Source: Phytoamicus setariae
GTDB lineage: Bacteria; Pseudomonadota; Alphaproteobacteria; Rhizobiales; Rhizobiaceae
DNA length: 64,000 bases
Reading direction: 5' to 3'
Assembly: GCF_016722925.1 (NCBI RefSeq)
Contig: NZ_JAEQNC010000005.1
Coordinates: 62,001 to 126,000, forward strand
Positions 53,048 to 61,651 of the stretch are shown here, one piece after another. The notes under the pieces were generated by a model, which had not been told where the DNA came from, did no database searches, and worked only from the letters and a program-made list of their open reading frames with translations. The first letter of the stretch is position 1. Each line of letters begins with the position of its first letter. The translations under genes were made by a program, and so were the position numbers.

Positions 53048-54175
53048 TTAGCCAAAGCTCTCGGCAAACATCCGGTTGAGATCGGCAACGACTGCTACGC
53101 CACTTTCCCTTGCCTTGAGCCCGGCATTGATGCGTTCCGATGCTGCCTGCTGGAACGCCATATAGCCATTGTGGCGAGGCCGCACCCAGGCGCCTTCCAG
53201 CGTCATTCTGGTATTGGCATAGAAGTCGCCGGTGGCCTCGTTGACCTTTTCGTCTTCCCATGCAGCCGCATGGCCGGGCTGACCGCCGGAGGAGGCATAG
53301 AGCCCCTTCTGGATGTCCGCGCTTGCAATCCAGTAGGCGAAATCCACGGCCGCGTCCCTGGCCTTGGAAAAGGACGAGACCGCGATGCCTGTGCCGCCGA
53401 GCGCCGAGCCCGCCGGCCCGATCATACCCGTCTCGGGAATGTCGGCAAAGGTCAGCACATTCTTGCGGAACCCTTCGACGGCATAACTCACATAGCCGTA
53501 GATGTATGGCGAACAGGCGATCACGCTGTCCTCTTCCGCCATCTTCTCCAACACAGCGATCGGGTCCATGTCGAAACAGGCCGGATCGATCAGATCTACC
53601 AGTTCGGCGATCATGTCGAACACCCCGGCACCGATTTCGGGATCCACCAGCATGCCGTCGCTGGAGGCGCAAGGCACCATCAGATTGGCGCACAGTGTGT
53701 AAAACGTCATCAGCGAGTGCGGGGGCCGGAGTGGCAAAAGAACCCCGCCCTGTTCGGCGACCTCGAGCACCTCTTCCCAGCTTTCGATCGGATCGACGAG
53801 GTCCTCGCGATAGGCTTGCGCCTGCGTGGCCGCATCGATCGGAAACGCCCATTGGCGGCCCTGCCAGTTGTAGCTACGGAAGGATTCGCCGACGCTGCCC
53901 GCTGCCAGCGTATCGAAAGCGGTCTCGCGGCCATCGATATCCAGGGGCGTCAGACAATTCTCAGCCGTGATCTGCCCGACATGGGGATGGTCGATGACTA
54001 CAAGGTCATAGGTTCGGGCCAGTTCCTCGACCGGAAACGACTCGAAATCCTGAAGCGAGCGCTTGTCCCACTCGATTTCGACACCGGTCTGCTGCTTGTA
54101 GAGCGCCGAGCAGGCCACCAACGGATCGTAACCGCGCGGGTGGCTCCATGTCATGCCCTTCAACTTTACGCTCAT
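53048..54175 (-). CDS. Solute-binding-like protein without signal peptide
   Basis: The 375-residue protein has the family-1 extracellular solute-binding fold (for example YDLVVIDHPHVGQ, SADIQKGLYASSGGQPGHAAAW, NTRMTLEGAWVRPRHNGYMAFQ). The N terminus MSVKLKGMTWSHPRGYDPLVA has no hydrophobic stretch, and no in-frame start upstream could add one: the ATG overlaps the stop of the CoA-transferase gene. It is therefore predicted to be cytoplasmic. There is no permease or ATPase nearby. The coupling suggests it works with the CoA-transferase. Confidence 0.8.
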   Translation of the reverse strand: MSVKLKGMTWSHPRGYDPLVACSALYKQQTGVEIEWDKRSLQDFESFPVEELARTYDLVVIDHPHVGQITAENCLTPLDIDGRETAFDTLAAGSVGESFRSYNWQGRQWAFPIDAATQAQAYREDLVDPIESWEEVLEVAEQGGVLLPLRPPHSLMTFYTLCANLMVPCASSDGMLVDPEIGAGVFDMIAELVDLIDPACFDMDPIAVLEKMAEEDSVIACSPYIYGYVSYAVEGFRKNVLTFADIPETGMIGPAGSALGGTGIAVSSFSKARDAAVDFAYWIASADIQKGLYASSGGQPGHAAAWEDEKVNEATGDFYANTRMTLEGAWVRPRHNGYMAFQQAASERINAGLKARESGVAVVADLNRMFAESFG

Positions 54176-55332
54176 AATCCAAACTCCGCCCTGATCCTGT
54201 CCGAGTGCTCGCCGATCCGCGGCGCGGCGCGATCGCCATGGGCTCGCTTACCATTGACGCGCAGCGGCGAACAGGTGGTGAGGATGGAAACATCATCACC
54301 ACGTTCGACCTTCTGCAGCATGTCGAGCATCTTGAACCCGTCATGCTCGATCAGTTCCTCCCAGTTCAGCACCTTGGCGCACCAGATGTCGGCGGGCTCC
54401 AGCACCGAAAGCCAGTGATCGATCGTGCCGGTCTCGATCCGCGCGGCGATCAGCCGCTTGATCTCGTCGCGCTCTGTAAACCAGCTCGAAGGGTTATCGC
54501 TATAGGCGGCAAGTTCGGGGATATCGAGCAACTTCTCGATCCTGGCGATCGGCGTCATGGCAATGGCCAGATAGCCATCCTCCGCGGGATAGACGCCGTA
54601 AGGTGCCGAAAGATAGGCGTGCGCGCTACGGAAATCCGAGCGCGTTGGCAAGCGGCGGCCGTCATTGAGATAGGTGGTCAGCACTTCGAACTGGAAATCG
54701 ACCAATGCCTCGAGCAGGCTCGTCTCGATGTGGCTGCCCTTGCCGGAAATACCGCGACGCACCAGCGCGGCAAGAATGCCCTGACAGACCGCAGCACCCG
54801 CCAGCATATCGCCGACCGCGAGACCGAACGGCACCGGCCCCTGATTTTGGTCGCCATTGAGCCACATAAGCCCCGAGCGCGACTGCGCCAGCAGATCCTG
54901 GCCCGGCCGCTTTACCCACGGTCCGTCTTCGCCATAGCCCGAGATCGAGGCATAGACGAGTCTCGGATTGATCTTCTTTACCGCCTCGTAGTCGAGCCCC
55001 AGCCGCTCGATCACACCTGGCCGGAAATTCTGGATCATCACATCGGCACGCTCCAGGAGAGACTTCAGGGCTGTCAGATCCGCCTCGTTCTTCAGGTCGA
55101 TCGCCAGGCTTTCCTTGCCGCGATTGATCGCATGAAAAATAGTCGAATCGCCGCCGATTTCCGTGTCGCTGAGATAAAGCCGCCGAGACAGATCACCACC
55201 GTCCGGACGCTCGATCTTGATAACGCGCGCACCGAGGTCCATCAGCCGGAGCGAGCAATAGGGGCCGGAAAGAAACTGGCTCATATCCACGACCAGCAGG
55301 CCGCTGAGCGGCGGTTCGACATCGTCTGTCAC
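54172..55332 (-). CDS. CaiB/BaiF family CoA-transferase
   Basis: The 386-residue protein is a class III CoA-transferase. The N-terminal block LLVVDMSQFLSGPYCSLRLMDLGA and RVIKIERPDGGD is typical, and the catalytic Asp lies in KRPGQDLLAQSRSG near residue 145. It moves CoA between a donor acyl-CoA and an organic acid. The start is uncertain; I chose GTG at 55332, though GTG at 55350 or an earlier start is possible. The stop overlaps the next gene by four bases. Confidence 0.82.
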   Translation of the reverse strand: MTDDVEPPLSGLLVVDMSQFLSGPYCSLRLMDLGARVIKIERPDGGDLSRRLYLSDTEIGGDSTIFHAINRGKESLAIDLKNEADLTALKSLLERADVMIQNFRPGVIERLGLDYEAVKKINPRLVYASISGYGEDGPWVKRPGQDLLAQSRSGLMWLNGDQNQGPVPFGLAVGDMLAGAAVCQGILAALVRRGISGKGSHIETSLLEALVDFQFEVLTTYLNDGRRLPTRSDFRSAHAYLSAPYGVYPAEDGYLAIAMTPIARIEKLLDIPELAAYSDNPSSWFTERDEIKRLIAARIETGTIDHWLSVLEPADIWCAKVLNWEELIEHDGFKMLDMLQKVERGDDVSILTTCSPLRVNGKRAHGDRAAPRIGEHSDRIRAEFGL

Positions 55333-55503
55333 GCGTGCATCCCAATTCACAATAATTCTTATCTGAAGAATATATTCAAATATGCATGAGCGCAACAACC
55401 TCTTTGAACATCCTGGACGAAGCTGAAAGCGGCAAGGGCGCCTGTCCCCACGGATCAAGCGCCCTCAACGAGAGAAATAGCGATCATCTTCGGTGGCAAG
55501 GCG

Positions 55504-56481
55504 TCAGGGCCGCAACAGCACCTTGCCCTTGCGTCCGCCACGGCCTGCGGCGGCGACAGCGTCGGAAATATTTTCCAGAGCGAAAACCTCCTCGACCTGC
55601 AGCTTGATCTTGCCGCTTGCCGCCAGTTGCACGAGCTCGCCGATCAGCCGGCCCATTTCGGCGCGCGGCATGGCGCTGCCGAGCTTGGCAAGCCAGAAGC
55701 CCTTCACCGTTACCTGCTTGAAAATCATATCGCCTGCCGAAAGCTGCATCGGCTCTCCAGACATGGCCCCGAAGGACACGAGCAGGCCACCCTCTCCGAC
55801 AAGCGACAGCAAATCGCCAGACGCCGTGCCGCCGACACCATCGACAGCAGCCGCGATTGATGAACTGCCGACAATGGCACGCACGCTGTCCTGCCAACCG
55901 ACCTCCACTGTCGAGACGACGTTGCCGATTCCGAGCGCCTTCAGTTCCTCCACGCCGTCCTCGCGCCGAACAAGGTTGACCACGTGGATACCGCGCGCCT
56001 TGGCAATCATGGCCAGCACCTTGGCAACCGCCCCCGTCGCCGCGTTCTGGATGACCCATTGCCCGGGCTGCACCTTGAGAAAATCGAGAAGCACCAGAGC
56101 ACTGAGCGGCATGGCGATAAGCTGCGCGGCGACTTCGTCGGAAATCAAATCCGGCATCGGCACGACACCTGCCGCCGGAGCGATAAAATACTCTGCCCAT
56201 GTGCCGTGCACGGACGCGACCGCCACCCGCTGGCCGATCTTCAGCCCTTCGACACCTTCACCCAGCGAATCGATCAAACCAACCGCTTCGGTGCCGCCAA
56301 TGGCTGGCAGGGGCGGCTTGTAGCCGTATTGGCCGGCAACAGTCAGCACATCGTGATTGTGGATGGGCGCCAGTATGGTCTTGATCCGGACTTGGCCCTT
56401 GTCGGGCTCGGGAACGGCCAGATCGGAGACTGTCAGCACTTTAGACGGCTCGCCGAAGACGGCATGGGTTGCGCTACGCAT
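55504..56481 (-). CDS. Quinone oxidoreductase-like MDR protein
   Basis: The 325-residue medium-chain dehydrogenase/reductase has an N-terminal GroES-like domain (HNHDVLTVAGQYGYKP, GGTEAVGLIDSLGEGV) and a Rossmann domain with QNAATGAVAKVLAMIAKARG, where the usual GxGxxG is replaced. The catalytic zinc ligands of alcohol dehydrogenases are missing, which places it with NADPH-dependent quinone/enoyl reductases. It is alone, behind the tRNA-Met gene. Confidence 0.87.
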   Translation of the reverse strand: MRSATHAVFGEPSKVLTVSDLAVPEPDKGQVRIKTILAPIHNHDVLTVAGQYGYKPPLPAIGGTEAVGLIDSLGEGVEGLKIGQRVAVASVHGTWAEYFIAPAAGVVPMPDLISDEVAAQLIAMPLSALVLLDFLKVQPGQWVIQNAATGAVAKVLAMIAKARGIHVVNLVRREDGVEELKALGIGNVVSTVEVGWQDSVRAIVGSSSIAAAVDGVGGTASGDLLSLVGEGGLLVSFGAMSGEPMQLSAGDMIFKQVTVKGFWLAKLGSAMPRAEMGRLIGELVQLAASGKIKLQVEEVFALENISDAVAAAGRGGRKGKVLLRP

Positions 56482-56650
56482 GGGAACTCCTTGGAATGCT
56501 GTGCCACGAACGGCTATTCCCGGAATAGATGGTGTTTGAAGCCGCCGCTGCCAACCAGCAGAATGCGAACAAGCGCGAAACCATCATCGAACAGCGTTTG
56601 CGAATGGGCAAAGCGTGGATGGTTCAACTGGTTTATGGAGATATTTGAAA

Positions 56651-56727
56651 TGGTAGCGGGAGGCAGAGTTGAACTGCCGACCTTGGGGTTATGAGTCCCA
56701 CGCTCTAACCAACTGAGCTATCCCGCC
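56651..56727 (-). tRNA. tRNA-Met (CAT)
   Basis: The 77-base sequence, read on the minus strand, folds into a cloverleaf with acceptor GGCGGGA/TCCCGCT (first pair G-T), D arm, anticodon stem GTGGG/CCCAC-like pairing, and T arm with TTCAACT. The anticodon CAT is at 56691-56693 on the minus strand. The 3' CCA is encoded. The first bases GGCGGGATAGCTC look like the elongator type; tRNA-Ile with modified CAT is an alternative. Confidence 0.93.
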
Positions 56728-56857
56728 ATCCGACCGTCCGGTAAACCCGGCCAGTGGCGCGGCTTTTAAGGGGGGTCTGGCATCCTGTCAAGCGCCAACG
56801 GACAAAAACAAATGCCCGTTGCGGAAAAATTCGGATCGGCACCGGGCTATCGCCGGG

Positions 56858-58054
56858 TCAGGCCGCCTCATGGGCTGAAAGCAACTGCTTCAACAGCACT
56901 TCCGCCGACGCATCCTTTTCAGAACGCTCGATAAATCCGCCACCATAGACGCGTGCGTCTTCGCCCGGAGCCGAATAAAGGGCGCAGGCCTGTCCGGGCG
57001 CCACGCCGGGTTCGCCTTCCTCAAGCTCAATATAGACACCCTGCGGTCCGGCAAAGAATTTTGCCGGCTTCGGCGGGCGAGTCGAACGAACCTTGGCGAA
57101 GCAGTCGAAACCGTCTTCGGCCGTCGCCAGCAGCGATTCGTCACCGAGCCAGTTGACGTCGCGCAGATAAATCCGTCGTGTATCGAGCGCTTCCTTGGGC
57201 CCGACGATAACCCGCTTGCTGCGGGCATCGAGATGCACGACGTAAAGCGGCTCGCCGGTGGCAATGCCGATACCGCGCCGCTGGCCGATCGTGTAATGCA
57301 GAATGCCTTCATGCTGGCCGAGCACACGACCGTCCAGATGAACGATACTGCCCGACAGCGCCGCTTCCGGCCTGAGCTTGTTGATGACATCGGAATACTT
57401 GCCCTGCGGCACGAAGCAGATGTCCTGGCTATCCGGTTTGGCCGCGACCACAAGCCCCATTTCGGCTGCAAGTTCGCGCACCGCAGCCTTCGACATGTCG
57501 CCCAGCGGGAAGCGCAGATAGTCGATCTGCTCCTGCGTGGTGGCAAACAGGAAGTAGCTCTGGTCGCGTTCGGCATCGACAGGACGGTAGAGCGCTCGCC
57601 GATCGGGATCGCCTTCGGTCGGGTTCGGACGCGACCTTATATAATGGCCTGTCGCCAACGCATCAGCGCCCAGTTCCTTGGCAGTCACCAGCAGATCGGC
57701 GAATTTGACCGTCTGGTTGCAGGATACGCAGGGAATCGGCGTTTCGCCCGCCACATAGCTTTCCATGAAAGGGTTGATCACCGTTTCCAGGAAACGCCGT
57801 TCATAATCGAGTACATAATGGGGAATGCCGAGCGTTTCGCAGACCCGGCGGGCGTCGTCGATATCCTGCCCGGCGCAGCACGAGCCGGCACGATGCACTG
57901 CCGCACCATGATCGTAAAGCTGCAGCGTGATGCCGATGACGTCGTAGCCCTGTCGTTTCAGCAGGCCCGCTACCACGGAAGAATCGACGCCGCCGGACAT
58001 GGCGACGACCACACGGGTGTCTTCGGGACGCTTATCGAAATCGAGGCTGTTCAC
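56858..58054 (-). CDS. mnmA: tRNA 2-thiouridine synthase MnmA
   Basis: The 398-residue enzyme thiolates U34 of tRNAs for Glu, Gln and Lys. The PP-loop [13 protein letters not shown] binds ATP. The two catalytic cysteines are in [11 protein letters not shown] and [12 protein letters not shown]. The C-terminal part is the usual beta-barrel domain. It is full length. sciP is divergent with a 247-base gap. A tRNA-Met gene follows downstream on the same strand. Confidence 0.95.
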   Translation of the reverse strand: MNSLDFDKRPEDTRVVVAMSGGVDSSVVAGLLKRQGYDVIGITLQLYDHGAAVHRAGSCCAGQDIDDARRVCETLGIPHYVLDYERRFLETVINPFMESYVAGETPIPCVSCNQTVKFADLLVTAKELGADALATGHYIRSRPNPTEGDPDRRALYRPVDAERDQSYFLFATTQEQIDYLRFPLGDMSKAAVRELAAEMGLVVAAKPDSQDICFVPQGKYSDVINKLRPEAALSGSIVHLDGRVLGQHEGILHYTIGQRRGIGIATGEPLYVVHLDARSKRVIVGPKEALDTRRIYLRDVNWLGDESLLATAEDGFDCFAKVRSTRPPKPAKFFAGPQGVYIELEEGEPGVAPGQACALYSAPGEDARVYGGGFIERSEKDASAEVLLKQLLSAHEAA

Positions 58055-58234
58055 GTTGCTTGCTTTTGTTGGAGTGGCTCAAACCTGCATTGTGCTGTCA
58101 GGTTAACATGGTTTCCAAGCCGGATATAGGAACTAATTTCCGCTCCAGCAAGCCGCCAAATGCACCGCTTTCATGGCAAAAACTCGGCACCAGCCTGTTT
58201 TCAATAGGCTTTTATTCGATTTATCGCGATCCGT

Positions 58235-58249
58235 TTAGACAATTTTTAA
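58235..58249 (+). promoter_or_regulatory. Candidate CtrA box upstream of sciP
   Basis: TTAG-N7-TTAA at 58235-58249 differs by one base from the CtrA consensus. It lies 53 bases before the sciP start. The site before the fliJ-like gene (17113-17128) has the same one-base change. Confidence 0.5.
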
Positions 58250-58301
58250 ATGTGGCAGACTATCGTCGCTGCATATGGTCTTTGTTTGTGTAGAGAGTCC
58301 A

Positions 58302-58577
58302 ATGACCGAAGCAATACGTCCAAGAGTAAAATATGTCATCGGCCCCGATGGCAGTCCACTAACAATTGCAGATTTGCCCCCTGCCAATACGAGGCGATGG
58401 GTGATCAGAAGAAAGGCGGAAGTTGTCGCAGCGGTGCGGGGGGGCCTGTTGAGCCTCGAAGAAGCCTGTGATCGCTATACCTTGACAGTGGAGGAATTCC
58501 TGTCCTGGCAAAGCTCCATTTCCGACCATGGTCTTGCCGGTCTGCGCACCACGCGCATCCAGCAATATCGCCACTGA
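58302..58577 (+). CDS. sciP: CtrA inhibitor SciP (DUF1153)
   Basis: The 91-residue protein is a helix-turn-helix of the DUF1153 family, with RPRVKYVIGPDGSPLTIADL, RRWVIRRKAEVVAAVRGG and the end GLAGLRTTRIQQYRH, nearly invariant in the family. In Caulobacter SciP binds CtrA and prevents it from activating genes in G1. The ATG at 58302 is the usual family start; an in-frame GTG or ATG slightly upstream is possible. A CtrA-box candidate precedes it. Confidence 0.93.
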   Translation: MTEAIRPRVKYVIGPDGSPLTIADLPPANTRRWVIRRKAEVVAAVRGGLLSLEEACDRYTLTVEEFLSWQSSISDHGLAGLRTTRIQQYRH

Positions 58578-58732
58578 ACTTATTCTGATCAGACCATGTG
58601 GGGGCCGTTTACGCGGCCCTTTTTCTTTTGGCCGCGCCTTCTCCACTTCGCATTATTGCGGGCCGTTTTCCCCGCCCCTGATCTGTACCTCATAATGAGC
58701 TTTTCAATGCCACGTTCATTTGAGGAATTGCC

Positions 58733-59773
58733 ATGTCGGAAGAAACAACCAATCTAGTCCTTCCCTACATCATGCCTTCGCAGGCCCAGAAGCACATCAC
58801 CCACAACGAGGCACTGAAACGGCTTGATGCACTCGTGCAGCTCGTCATCCAGTCCGCCGCCACCTCCCCGCCCGTCTCGCCGGCCGAAGGCCAATGCCAC
58901 GCCGTGCTTGCATCCCCCACAGGCGCATGGACCGGCAAGGCGGGCAGAATCGCTTTCTTCGCCGATGGCGCCTGGGTATTTGTTGTCCCGCGCCAGGGCT
59001 GGACAGCCTGGTTTGCCGATAGCGGGCATCAGAAAGTATGGGACGGCACTGCATGGCAGGATCTCCCCGCGCCCGCCATCGACGCCGTTGCCAAGCTGGG
59101 GATCAATGCATCGGCGGATACAACCAATCGCCTCACCGTTTCGGCCCCAGCAAGCCTGTTCAACAATGCGGGAAACGGCCATCAGATAAAGATCAACAAG
59201 GCCGCGCCCGGCGATACCGCCTCGCTGCTGTACCAGACCGGCTGGTCGGGACGCGCTGAAATGGGTCTCGCCGGAGCCGACGACTTCGAGATCAAGGTCT
59301 CTCCCGACGGCTCGACCTGGAAGTCGGCCCTGAAGGCGCTCGGTAGCGGCGCGGTACTTTTCCCCAACCGGCCCCTCGTGCGTGCGACCTACGGCGAAAC
59401 CTCGATGACCCCGACATCGGGGACGCTGAGCGGCTTCAACACTTTGTCACTCAACCAGGGTGGATTTTCGTTGGGCACCGCCGTGCCTTCGGGTTCCGGC
59501 AATCGCCTCGTCGTGCCGGTCACCGGCTTTTACATGGTCACCGTGAACGTGTCTTCCACGGCCGCAGCAAGCTATTCGGTCAGCGCGGTGCAGAACGGTT
59601 CCACCAGCATCCTCACCATCAGGGACAGCGACACGGGGGCGCAGAGCTACAGCCAATCGTCCACCGCGCTCGCCTATCTCAACGCAGGCGATTGGGTGGC
59701 GCTATCGCATACCGGCACTGCCGCATTCCAGTTCGGCTACGGCAAAACCGAGATTCTGATGGCGCTAATGTGA
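58733..59773 (+). CDS. DUF2793 phage-tail-like protein
   Basis: The 346-residue protein begins with the DUF2793 domain (TTNLVLPYIMPSQAQKHITHNEALKRLDALVQL, then GKAGRIAFFADGAWVFVVPRQGW; about 5-115), found in tail-associated proteins of prophages and related particles. The remaining part is beta-rich, ends in a TNF/C1q-like jelly-roll pattern (FNTLSLNQGGFSLG...FYMVTVNVSSTA...YLNAGDWVALSHTG) and resembles receptor-binding tips. No other phage gene is next to it. Confidence 0.85.
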   Translation: MSEETTNLVLPYIMPSQAQKHITHNEALKRLDALVQLVIQSAATSPPVSPAEGQCHAVLASPTGAWTGKAGRIAFFADGAWVFVVPRQGWTAWFADSGHQKVWDGTAWQDLPAPAIDAVAKLGINASADTTNRLTVSAPASLFNNAGNGHQIKINKAAPGDTASLLYQTGWSGRAEMGLAGADDFEIKVSPDGSTWKSALKALGSGAVLFPNRPLVRATYGETSMTPTSGTLSGFNTLSLNQGGFSLGTAVPSGSGNRLVVPVTGFYMVTVNVSSTAAASYSVSAVQNGSTSILTIRDSDTGAQSYSQSSTALAYLNAGDWVALSHTGTAAFQFGYGKTEILMALM

Positions 59774-59778
59774 AAATA

Positions 59779-59896
59779 GCCCCTCACCCTAACCCTCTCC
59801 CCGCAAGCGGGGAGAGGTAATCTGCTCCGAGTTAGCCAATGTGTCCCTTCTCCCCGCTTTTTACGGGGAGAAGGCGGCGGCAGCCGGATGAGGGGC
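59779..59896. repeat. 118-bp two-palindrome intergenic element (copy 2)
   Basis: Ends are GCCCCTCA and TGAGGGGC. The two palindromes are CCTCTCCCCGC/GCGGGGAGAGG (59794-59817) and CTTCTCCCCG/CGGGGAGAAG (59849-59873). It lies between the convergent DUF2793 and serA genes and is in the opposite orientation to the copy at 49313-49430. Confidence 0.85.
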
Positions 59897-59934
59897 GCTT
59901 TGAGCGACATCAGTTCCGGATAGCCTTACATAAA

Positions 59935-59964
59935 AAGCCTCCCCGGAGCGATCCGGAGAGGCTT
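59935..59964 (-). terminator. Rho-independent terminator of serC-serA
   Basis: AAGCCTC-CCCGGA pairs with TCCGG-A-GAGGCTT around GCGA. On the minus strand the stem is followed by TTTTT. It lies just past the serA stop. Confidence 0.75.
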
Positions 59965-59986
59965 CGACTGAGCGCTTGGGAGGATG

Positions 59987-61582
59987 TCAGTCGATGTTGA
60001 AGACCAGCGGCTTGACCTGGCGGATTGCCGGATTGGCGGTCAGCTTCGCCACCACCTCAGCCTTGATCGGCTCGTCGACATAGAGCAGCGCGATCGCATC
60101 GCCGCCCTGCTTGTCACGACCGAGCTGGAAGTTGGCGATGTTCACGCCGCCTTCGCCGAGCGTCGTGCCCATGAAGCCGATCATGCCGGGTACGTCGGTG
60201 TTGGAGATGTAGATCATGTTGGCGCCGACATCGGCGTCCATGTTGATGCCCTTGATCTGGATGAAGCGCGGCTTGCCGTCCGAGAACACCGTGCCGGCGA
60301 TCGAACGGACCTGCTTCTCCGTCTTCACTGTCAGCTTGATGTAGCCGTCATAGACGCCCGACTTGTCGCGCTTGACCTCGGACAGGATGATGCCCTTTTC
60401 CTTGATCATGATCGGAGCCGAGACCATGTTGACGTCGGCAACCTGGCTGCGGATGAGACCGGCCAGCAAGGCCGAGGTCAGCGCCTTGGTGTTCATGTTG
60501 GCCGTGGAGCCATCATAGAGGATCTCGATTTCCTTGATCGCATGCTCTGTGACCTGACCGACAAAGGCGCCAAGCACGTCGGCGAGCCGGATAAACGGCT
60601 TGAGGCGCGGCGCTTCCTCTGCCGTGATCGACGGCATGTTGATGGCGTTGGAAACAGCGCCATGTACGAGGTAATCCGACATCTGCTCAGCAACCTGCAG
60701 GGCCACATTTTCCTGCGCTTCCGTCGTGGAGGCGCCAAGATGCGGGGTGCAGACGACGTTCGGCAGGCCAAACAGCGGGCTTTCGGTCGCGGGTTCGACT
60801 TCGAACACGTCAAAACCGGCTCCGGCGACGTGGCCGGACTTGATGGCAGCGGCAAGTGCTGCCTCATCGACAAGGCCGCCGCGGGCGCAGTTGATGATGC
60901 GCACGCCCGGCTTGGTCTTGGCAATTGCTTCGGCATTGAGGATGCCGCGGGTCTTGTCGGTCATCGGCACGTGCAGCGTGATGAAATCGGCCTTGGCGAG
61001 CAACTCGTCGAGTTCGACCTTGGTGACGCCCATTTCCTGAGCGCGTTCGGCCGACAGGAATGGGTCATAAGCGAGCACGTGCATCTTCAGACCGAGCGCG
61101 CGCGAGCAGACGATCGAGCCGATATTGCCGGCGCCGATGACGCCAAGCGTCTTGCCGGTGATTTCGACACCCATGAATTTCGACTTTTCCCACTTGCCTT
61201 CCTGCGTCGAGGAATCGGCGGCCGGAAGCTGGCGGGCAACCGCAAACATCAGCGCGATGGCATGCTCGGCTGTTGTGATCGAATTGCCGAACGGGGTGTT
61301 CATGACGATGATACCACGGCGCGACGCAGCCGGGATATCGACATTGTCCACACCAATACCGGCGCGACCGATGACCTTGAGGTTGGTCGCAGCAGCGATC
61401 AGCTTTTCGGTCGCCTTGGTCGCGGAACGAATCGCGAGACCATCATAGTTGCCGATGATTTCGGCGAGCTTTTCCTTGTCCTTGCCGAGCTTGGGCTGGA
61501 AATCCACTTCCACGCCACGGTCACGGAAAATTTGGACAGCAGTTTCTGAGAGTTCGTCGGATACGAGAACACGCGGTGCCAT
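59987..61582 (-). CDS. serA: D-3-phosphoglycerate dehydrogenase
   Basis: The 531-residue enzyme catalyses the first step of serine synthesis. The NAD site is GVIGAGNIGS, and the active-site Arg, Glu and His are in INCARGG, VEPATES and PHLGASTTEAQENVA. A 3PGDH intervening domain (about 320-450) and a C-terminal ACT domain (about 455-530, DVPGMIGFMGTTLGEGGVNIANFQLG) follow, typical of the long form regulated by serine. The ATG at 61582 has GGAGG upstream. It is downstream of serC on the same strand with a 69-base gap. Confidence 0.96.
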   Translation of the reverse strand: MAPRVLVSDELSETAVQIFRDRGVEVDFQPKLGKDKEKLAEIIGNYDGLAIRSATKATEKLIAAATNLKVIGRAGIGVDNVDIPAASRRGIIVMNTPFGNSITTAEHAIALMFAVARQLPAADSSTQEGKWEKSKFMGVEITGKTLGVIGAGNIGSIVCSRALGLKMHVLAYDPFLSAERAQEMGVTKVELDELLAKADFITLHVPMTDKTRGILNAEAIAKTKPGVRIINCARGGLVDEAALAAAIKSGHVAGAGFDVFEVEPATESPLFGLPNVVCTPHLGASTTEAQENVALQVAEQMSDYLVHGAVSNAINMPSITAEEAPRLKPFIRLADVLGAFVGQVTEHAIKEIEILYDGSTANMNTKALTSALLAGLIRSQVADVNMVSAPIMIKEKGIILSEVKRDKSGVYDGYIKLTVKTEKQVRSIAGTVFSDGKPRFIQIKGINMDADVGANMIYISNTDVPGMIGFMGTTLGEGGVNIANFQLGRDKQGGDAIALLYVDEPIKAEVVAKLTANPAIRQVKPLVFNID

Positions 61583-61651
61583 GAAGGCCTCCATCAAAGA
61601 AGATATCTGGGAGATTTGAGGTCCCTTCCGCTCGTCACGGAAGGGAGAAAA

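Noticed and set aside
54205-55389. 394-codon plus-strand frame opposite the CoA-transferase gene
   Set aside because: Antisense shadow of a recognised class III CoA-transferase.
59984-61549. 521-codon plus-strand frame opposite serA
   Set aside because: It is the antisense shadow of a clearly identified gene in GC-rich DNA and has no family motif.
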